Below are positions 28,099 to 31,367 of a DNA stretch of 31,367 bases, piece after piece. The stretch is from IMG/VR virus record IMGVR_UViG_3300013104_000061, positions 1 to 31,367 of that record; one strand, written 5' to 3'. Positions within the stretch are counted from its first letter, which is position 1. Each line of letters opens with the position of its first letter. The notes under the pieces are model-generated. The model did no database searches, had not been told where the DNA came from, and worked only from the letters and a program-made list of their open reading frames with translations. Origin of the DNA: a virus. The position numbers and the translations under genes are program-made.

Positions 28099-28353
28099 AT
28101 GAACAAGAAGACCATCGCAATCGCCCTGGCCGCCGTCATCACCGCATTCGGTGCTGTGCAGTACTTCACCATGCTGAGTTCCGAAGTTGCTCTGTTCGAG
28201 CGCTTTCCCGACATCGACCCCAAGATCGTCGTGAAGGCACACCGAACGATCATCCGAGGAATTTGGACCGGAAAGTACAACAGCACCGACATGAGCGATG
28301 ACGCCGCCTGCGACCGCCTGTTCCTCGAAGTCGTCGAGACCCTGACCAAGTAG
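28099..28353 (+). CDS. Small protein with N-terminal membrane anchor or signal
   Basis: 84 aa, ATG 28099 after TTAGGAGAA. The start MNKKTIAIALAAVITAFGAV is a basic end plus a hydrophobic helix, either a signal peptide without a clear cleavage site or a single anchor. The remaining 60 residues are soluble and helical (IVVKAHRTIIRGIWTGKYN, DRLFLEVVETLTK) and would lie outside the membrane. No family recognised. It could act at the cell surface, for example against superinfection, but that is speculation from topology. Confidence 0.65.
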   Translation: MNKKTIAIALAAVITAFGAVQYFTMLSSEVALFERFPDIDPKIVVKAHRTIIRGIWTGKYNSTDMSDDAACDRLFLEVVETLTK

Positions 28354-28366
28354 TCCCCAAAGCCTC

Positions 28367-28388
28367 AAGCCCCCATATTCACGGGCTT
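28367..28388 (+). terminator. Hairpin before promoter copy 4
   Basis: AAGCCC (28367-28372) pairs with GGGCTT (28383-28388) with a 10-nt loop, followed by TAGGTTTTCG. It lies 14 nt after the stop of the 84-aa gene and just before the next promoter, so it probably limits read-through between cassettes. Confidence 0.5.
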
Positions 28389-28398
28389 TAGGTTTTCG

Positions 28399-28433
28399 CC
28401 TCGCAGCCAGAACATGGCCTATAATGAGAACCC
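28399..28433 (+). promoter_or_regulatory. Repeated promoter element, copy 4
   Basis: CCTCGCA begins at 28399, TATAAT at 28420-28425, then GAGAACCC. It is 17 nt before the ATG of the 74-aa gene, with CTAGGAGAAACC in between, nearly the same leader as in copy 3. Confidence 0.7.
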
Positions 28434-28450
28434 TACCACTAGGAGAAACC

Positions 28451-28675
28451 ATGTTTGGAATGAAGAACCACTCGTTCCAGGTCAAGCTCGTCAAGGACAC
28501 CAACGCCCCTGCTGAGACCGACACGCCCGCTACGCCCCATATCCCGAAGGAAGAGATCCTTGATCTCTACGACGAGGTACTGAAGCGTACGGCCGTTGCC
28601 GTCATCGCAGTCGTCGGAGCCATTGCCGTTGCTCGAACTGGATCAGACATCATCGTCCACCACGCAACCAAGTGA
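28451..28675 (+). CDS. Small tail-anchored-like membrane protein
   Basis: 74 aa, ATG 28451 after TAGGAGAAA; an in-frame ATG at 28424 lies inside the promoter and is rejected. It begins MFGMKNHSFQVKLVKDTNAP, then an acidic, proline-containing middle, and a C-terminal hydrophobic helix (about 46-66: TAVAVIAVVGAIAVARTG) ending IIVHHATK. Short proteins with HSFQVKxVKD and one C-terminal helix are frequent in actinophage accessory regions. Function unknown. Confidence 0.68.
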   Translation: MFGMKNHSFQVKLVKDTNAPAETDTPATPHIPKEEILDLYDEVLKRTAVAVIAVVGAIAVARTGSDIIVHHATK

Positions 28676-28681
28676 AGTTCC

Positions 28682-28707
28682 CCTAAGGCCCCCACAAGGG
28701 CTTTAGG
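28682..28707 (+). terminator. 10-bp hairpin before promoter copy 5
   Basis: CCTAAGGCCC (28682-28691) pairs with GGGCTTTAGG (28698-28707) with one G-U wobble and a 6-nt loop. It lies 6 nt after the stop of the 74-aa gene. There is no T-run directly after the stem, so termination efficiency is uncertain, but the placement fits a cassette terminator. Confidence 0.58.
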
Positions 28708-28712
28708 TTCGG

Positions 28713-28747
28713 CCTCGCAATAAAAACACGCCCTATAATGAGACCCC
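28713..28747 (+). promoter_or_regulatory. Repeated promoter element, copy 5 (no protein gene downstream)
   Basis: CCTCGCA begins at 28713, TATAAT at 28734-28739, then GAGACCCC. It is as well conserved as copies 3 and 4, yet no protein gene follows before copy 6 at 28893, so it should drive a short RNA. Confidence 0.68.
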
Positions 28748-28880
28748 ACCGTCTCACCCTACATTAGAAGGAGTTCGCAAGAACTGACTAGACACGAATG
28801 TGGCCGGTTCGATTCCGGCAGTCGCTGATCCACTCTGGTGAAAGGATTGTATAGAGTTCGTAAGCTCCTACAGCCCTTCT
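28748..28880 (+). ncRNA. Candidate structured RNA with a tRNA-type T-arm
   Basis: Downstream of promoter copy 5. Visible parts: hairpin AGTTC-GCAA-GAACT (about 28772-28785); GACT (28785-28788) can pair with AGTC (28820-28823) and encloses CAC-GAAT-GTG (28793-28802) plus a perfect T-arm, GCCGG (28803-28807), TTCGATT loop, CCGGC (28815-28819); then GAGTT-CGTA-AGCTC (28853-28866), which repeats the GAGTTCG(C/T)AAG text of the first hairpin. A full tRNA cloverleaf cannot be drawn: there is no 7-bp acceptor, no D-arm and no anticodon arm. It may be a tRNA-like regulatory RNA, a decayed tRNA or a captured tRNA 3' end. Ends are approximate. Confidence 0.35.
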
Positions 28881-28892
28881 AATTTTCGCCAG

Positions 28893-28927
28893 CCTCGCAG
28901 AAAAAACATGCCCTATAGTGAAGAGAT
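28893..28927 (+). promoter_or_regulatory. Repeated promoter element, copy 6
   Basis: CCTCGCA begins at 28893 and TATAGT lies at 28914-28919, followed by GAAGAG instead of GAGACC. The spacer GAAAAAACATG is shared with copy 7. It precedes the lipoprotein gene with a leader of about 115 nt, much longer than in other cassettes. Confidence 0.62.
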
Positions 28928-29039
28928 AGACGCTAAGTCTGAACCGATCGTGACCCTCCGTCGCGAGAAGGAACTCTTCATCTATTTTTTGCTCAACCCC
29001 ACACAACCCACGCATAATCGTCAAACAAGGAGACCCATC

Positions 29040-29450
29040 ATGAACAAGCTCATCCTCAAGCTCGCCGCCGTCATCGTCGCCATCTTCGCCACGATCGGGC
29101 TCACCGCCTGCACCGACGACACCACCCCGCGCGACCTCAACGGGACCTACGTCTACACCGGCGACGGTTCCGCCATGGTCGGGGAGGTCAAGGACGGCAC
29201 CATCCTGATCAACCTGCAGAGCCGGGACGACTCCAGCCTCTACTGGTCCGGCGACTTCGCAAAGACGGCCATGACCGGCGACAAGGTCGTCTCGAACGCC
29301 AACAAGGAGCAGCTCTCGCGCTCGATGACCGGCTCGGTCGACCCCACCAAGGAGTTCACGATCGACGGCGACACGATCACCTTCCAGATGTCCGCCATGG
29401 GCATGACGAAGACCGTCGAGCTCAAGAAGAACAGCTCCTCCACCAACTGA
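29040..29450 (+). CDS. Phage-encoded lipoprotein, candidate superinfection exclusion
   Basis: 136 aa, ATG 29040 after CAAGGAGA. MNKLILKLAAVIVAIFATIG then LTAC is a lipoprotein signal peptide; the lipobox Cys is residue 24. A longer in-frame start at 28908 is rejected because it overlaps promoter copy 6 and would bury the signal peptide. The mature part is beta-rich: LNGTYVYTGDGSAMVGEV, GTILINLQSRDDSSLYWSGD, FTIDGDTITFQMSAMGMTKT. It should be anchored on the outer face of the membrane. Surface lipoproteins of other Gram-positive phages (for example Ltp of Streptococcus phage TP-J34) block DNA entry of related phages; a similar role here is inference from topology only. Codons are strongly C/G-ending, hinting at good expression. 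Confidence 0.75.
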   Translation: MNKLILKLAAVIVAIFATIGLTACTDDTTPRDLNGTYVYTGDGSAMVGEVKDGTILINLQSRDDSSLYWSGDFAKTAMTGDKVVSNANKEQLSRSMTGSVDPTKEFTIDGDTITFQMSAMGMTKTVELKKNSSSTN

Positions 29451-29482
29451 TCCACCGACAACCGCATATTCAAGGAGTTCTG

Positions 29483-30262
29483 TTGAACCTGCATCGCGTA
29501 ATCAAGCAGGCGGGAAAGTTCGCTCAGGACAACTCGCCAGTCATCCTCACCGTCGCCGGTGCCATGGGTGTCGTCGCCACGGCATATCTCTCGGGTCAGG
29601 CAGGCTTCAAGGCGGCCCTCGTCCTCATCGAGGAGGACCACAAGGCCACCCAGGAGAACCCGGACGCTCCGCCGTTCACCACCAAGCAGGTCTTCAACGT
29701 GACGTGGAAGTGCTATATCCCGCCGGCCATCGCTGCTGTCGGGACCGTGGCGGCCATCGTCGGTGCGAACAAGATCGGCATGCGACGTGCGGCGGCCATG
29801 ACGACAGCTCTCGCCCTCAGCGAGAAGGCCTTCGACGAGTACCGCACCAAGGTTCTCGAGAAGGTCGGTGAGAAGAAGGCCACGCAGATCCGCGACGAGT
29901 ACGTCCAGGACCAGATGGACCGCAACCCCATCGGCCGGAACGAGATCATCATCACCGGCAACGGCGACGTGAACGTCTACGAGACGTACACCGGGCGTTA
30001 TTTCAAGTCCAGCGTCGAAGCCATCAAGTCGGCCCAGAACAACATCAACTACCGCGTCAACAACGACGGGTACGCCTCGCTCAGCGACCTCTACGACGAG
30101 CTGGGCCTGGGCCACACGGATATCTCGGACGACATGGGCTGGAACAGCACCAAGCTTCTCGAGATCGAGATCATCGGCCACGTCGATGAGACGGGTCAGC
30201 CGTGCCTCGGCGTGATCTACCAGACGATCCCTGTGAGGGATTACTGGAAATTTCGGGGTTAA
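29483..30262 (+). CDS. DUF6353-like membrane protein
   Basis: 259 aa, TTG 29483 after CAAGGAG (29471-29477). It starts MNLHRVIKQAGKFAQDNSPV and has two hydrophobic helices, about 20-40 (ILTVAGAMGVVATAYLSGQA) and 77-98 (YIPPAIAAVGTVAAIVGANK), then RRAAAMTTALALSEKAFDEY. A long soluble part follows with NVYETYTGRYFKSSVEAI, YASLSDLYDELGLGHTDISD, DMGWNSTKLLEIEI and VIYQTIPVRDYWKF. This matches my memory of the DUF6353 family, widespread in Gram-positive phages and of unknown function. It has no promoter copy of its own and is probably co-transcribed with the lipoprotein gene 33 nt upstream. Confidence 0.72.
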   Translation: MNLHRVIKQAGKFAQDNSPVILTVAGAMGVVATAYLSGQAGFKAALVLIEEDHKATQENPDAPPFTTKQVFNVTWKCYIPPAIAAVGTVAAIVGANKIGMRRAAAMTTALALSEKAFDEYRTKVLEKVGEKKATQIRDEYVQDQMDRNPIGRNEIIITGNGDVNVYETYTGRYFKSSVEAIKSAQNNINYRVNNDGYASLSDLYDELGLGHTDISDDMGWNSTKLLEIEIIGHVDETGQPCLGVIYQTIPVRDYWKFRG

Positions 30263-30282
30263 GGGCTTCCCCGACGCCTGTA

Positions 30283-30303
30283 AATGGTGCTACATGGACC
30301 ATT
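30283..30303 (+). terminator. Inverted repeat after the DUF6353-like gene
   Basis: AATGGT (30283-30288) pairs with ACCATT (30298-30303) around a 9-nt loop, 20 nt after the stop codon and 12 nt before promoter copy 7. The stem is short and has no T-run; it is kept as a probable cassette boundary. Confidence 0.35.
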
Positions 30304-30314
30304 GCTAGCGCACA

Positions 30315-30349
30315 CCTCGCAGAAAAAACAAGCCCTATAGTGAGAACCT
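30315..30349 (+). promoter_or_regulatory. Repeated promoter element, copy 7
   Basis: CCTCGCA begins at 30315, TATAGT lies at 30336-30341, then GAGAACC. It is 25 nt before the ATG of the 78-aa gene. The same 21-nt spacing and A-rich spacer are kept although it is 1.4 kb from copy 6. Confidence 0.68.
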
Positions 30350-30374
30350 ACAACCCTCAGAAAGAGAGATAATC

Positions 30375-30611
30375 ATGTCGAACCCCACCCAGACCCCCGA
30401 GACCCCCGTCGTCGAGGGCGTCGTCATCGACTCCTCCCCGAAGAAGTTCTGCTTCACCCGCAAGCAGATCATCACCGCGAGCATCGCAGCCACCACCGTG
30501 GCCGCCAGTGCCGCCGTGGTGGTCTACCTGCGCGCGAAGGGAACCGACCCGAAGGAGATCGTTGACGTCGCCGTCGAGGCCGTCAAGGACACCGTGGAGA
30601 ACGCCAACTGA
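30375..30611 (+). CDS. Small single-pass membrane protein
   Basis: 78 aa, ATG 30375 after AAAGAGAGATAA. The acidic, proline-rich N terminus (TQTPETPVVEGVVIDSSPKK) is followed by a basic RKQ and one membrane helix (about 34-52: ITASIAATTVAASAAVVVYL), then RAKGTDPKEIVDVAVEAVKD as an amphipathic helix. No family recognised. It is one of several small one-helix proteins behind the repeated promoters. Confidence 0.66.
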   Translation: MSNPTQTPETPVVEGVVIDSSPKKFCFTRKQIITASIAATTVAASAAVVVYLRAKGTDPKEIVDVAVEAVKDTVENAN

Positions 30612-30639
30612 TCCTCGCTGATCAACAGGTTTAAAGGCC

Positions 30640-30665
30640 GAGGCCCTATGGAAACATAGGGTCTT
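30640..30665 (+). terminator. 11-bp hairpin with GAAA tetraloop
   Basis: GAGGCCCTATG (30640-30650) pairs with CATAGGGTCTT (30655-30665) with two G-U wobbles and a stable GAAA (GNRA-type) loop, 28 nt after the stop of the 78-aa gene. It is followed by AGTCTTTGCC. Of the hairpins in this region it is the most terminator-like by stem quality, though the T-run is short. Confidence 0.6.
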
Positions 30666-30716
30666 AGTCTTTGCCTACATGTTTTGCTCATGCAAGATCG
30701 ATATTCGGAGGTAATC

Positions 30717-31139
30717 ATGAAGAAGATCAACAAGATCGCCATGCAGGACGCCACTCGCTACATCGAGGCGAACAAGTTCCTGTCTGACATCGGCGACCGG
30801 TTCTACACGGACCCGGCCTACGCCAAGGCGTTCGACGCCGCCTACACCAAGATCCAGCAGAACCAGACCGCCGTCCTCGTCGCCGAGAAGCTGGGTACGC
30901 CGCTCGCCGTCAAGGTCCGTCGCGGAGCGATCCTCGTCGCCGCCGTCGTCATCCTCCACGAGACCGGCTACGACACGATCATCTGGAACAAGCTCAAGGC
31001 CTACGGCCGCAAGGCTCGCGCCAAGGCCCAGGAGGTCAAGGACGAGAACCCGGACGTCGTCATCAAGGCCGCCACCGAGACCGTCTACGAGGGCCACGTC
31101 GGCGAGACCTACAAGGACAACATCCGTGCAGAGGGCTGA
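30717..31139 (+). CDS. Helical protein with one membrane segment, hypothetical
   Basis: 140 aa from ATG 30717, chosen because CGGAGGTAA (30706-30714) directly precedes it; an in-frame ATG at 30684 lacks this. It reads ATRYIEANKFLSDIGDRFYT, KAFDAAYTKIQQNQTAVLVA, then a hydrophobic stretch AILVAAVVILHETGYDTIIW (about 77-96), and a basic helix LKAYGRKARAKAQEVKD. The last part (VVIKAATETVYEGHVGETYK) resembles the end of the upstream 78-aa protein (IVDVAVEAVKDTVENA) in style, not clearly in homology. Function unknown. Confidence 0.65.
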   Translation: MKKINKIAMQDATRYIEANKFLSDIGDRFYTDPAYAKAFDAAYTKIQQNQTAVLVAEKLGTPLAVKVRRGAILVAAVVILHETGYDTIIWNKLKAYGRKARAKAQEVKDENPDVVIKAATETVYEGHVGETYKDNIRAEG

Positions 31140-31263
31140 GTTCGAGGAGGTCCTCGAGAACCAACTCGAGCTGCGCTACACGACCACCTGCGACCCCCGC
31201 CTCAACGGGAGCCAGTCGCTGGACCTGGCCTTCCGGGTCGCCGAGCTCCTTCGGGCGGAATAG
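31126..31263 (+). CDS. Possible 45-aa protein
   Basis: A GTG at 31126 opens a 45-codon frame ending TAG 31261-31263, overlapping the previous stop by 14 nt. The product is MQRAEFEEVLENQLELRYTT then a part with SQSLDLAFRVAELLRAE; it is acidic and probably helical. A weak AAGGAC lies 8 nt upstream. C/G-ending codons and the overlap suggest it is real, but the start is not certain. Confidence 0.45.
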   Translation: MQRAEFEEVLENQLELRYTTTCDPRLNGSQSLDLAFRVAELLRAE

Positions 31264-31344
31264 CACCGGAATAGGTCGAACGCCTCATCCCCGGGGTACG
31301 GCTGTCGAACAAGAGATGAGACAACGCAGCACCGGGAGGCTCTC

Positions 31345-31367
31345 ATGGGTGTCGACGTCGCAGCTGA
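31345..31367 (+). CDS. Start of a gene cut by the window end
   Basis: ATG 31345 follows CGGGAGG (31333-31339) and opens MGVDVAA before the window ends. The preceding 80 nt (31264-31344) contain CCCCGGGG and a loose inverted repeat CTCATC/GATGAG, nothing clearer. Too short to identify. Confidence 0.4.

Larger units (their letters stand above)
28676..29039. other. 364-nt stretch without a protein gene
   Basis: This gap holds a hairpin (28682-28707), promoter copy 5, a candidate structured RNA (about 28748-28880), promoter copy 6, and a leader of about 115 nt before the lipoprotein gene. The leader contains GAAG(28967-28970)/CTTC(28976-28979) followed by six T (28985-28990), which could be a weak attenuator. 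Frames in the gap are short and lack good ribosome binding sites. Confidence 0.6.

Noticed and set aside
28754-28826. A complete tRNA gene ending at the T-arm
   Set aside because: Only the T-arm fits. AGTCGCT after it has no matching 7-nt 5' acceptor strand upstream, the upstream hairpin has a 4-nt loop unlike a D-arm, and no 5-bp anticodon stem with a 7-nt loop can be drawn.
28908-29039. N-terminal extension of the lipoprotein from ATG 28908
   Set aside because: It would overlap the TATAGT of promoter copy 6, lacks a ribosome binding site, and would put 44 mostly charged residues before a clear signal peptide.
27253-30349. Repeated elements as true T7 promoters
   Set aside because: Only the CTATAGTGAGA part is close to the T7 start region. 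The upstream specificity bases differ and conservation reaches further upstream than a T7 promoter; a phage polymerase remains only a hypothesis.
27250-30350. CRISPR-like array
   Set aside because: The repeats are 300-1400 nt apart with genes between them, not short regular spacers; they behave as promoters.

Overview
This window reads as the left-hand, late (structural) arm of a siphovirus, a tailed phage with a long non-contractile tail, followed by the start of an accessory region. The host is most likely a GC-rich actinobacterium. Three things support that: coding sequence is GC-rich with a strong preference for C or G in third codon positions; the endolysin has a CHAP domain joined by a proline-rich linker to a C-terminal wall-binding domain of the kind seen in actinophage lysins; and the tail includes a ReqiPepy6 Gp37-like protein. 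I cannot name the host genus. All supported genes are on the + strand and are tightly packed, many with ATGA or TAATG start/stop overlaps. No tRNA, integrase, repressor, transposon or CRISPR array is visible.

Layout. 1-154: non-coding left end with a hairpin and a perfect 15-nt palindrome, possibly next to the packaging site. 155-2066: terminase small subunit-like protein, HNH endonuclease, small acidic protein, CHAP endolysin. 2105-6694: gp6-like connector, three proteins that share an N-terminal GV(K/R)GMKWGV motif, an Acb2-like cyclic-nucleotide sponge (predicted anti-CBASS), the large terminase, and a papain-fold toxin-like protein followed by an overlapping small gene that could encode its immunity partner. 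6733-11371: portal, Lys/Ala-rich protein, fused protease-major capsid protein, head closure, tail terminator. 11390-26147: tail genes, including three paralogous tail-tube-like proteins (one carrying a large carbohydrate-binding-like array), tail assembly chaperone, fibre, gp10-like protein, tape measure, distal tail protein, Gp37-like baseplate protein and an FN3 minor tail protein. 26144-27246: three membrane proteins forming the probable holin cassette, far from the endolysin.

27250-31367: accessory region of small, mostly membrane-associated proteins. Most follow a repeated promoter-like element with CCTCGCA placed exactly 21 nt before TATA(A/G)T; there are seven copies. Hairpins separate several of the genes. 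One copy has no protein gene behind it and instead precedes a possible structured RNA with a perfect tRNA-type T-arm. Another precedes a lipoprotein that is a candidate for superinfection exclusion.

The parts most worth following up are the toxin-like/GMKWGV cassette, the Acb2-like gene inside the head operon, the three tail-tube paralogues, and the repeated promoter cassette with its orphan RNA. All functional calls come from reading motifs by eye; no database search was run.
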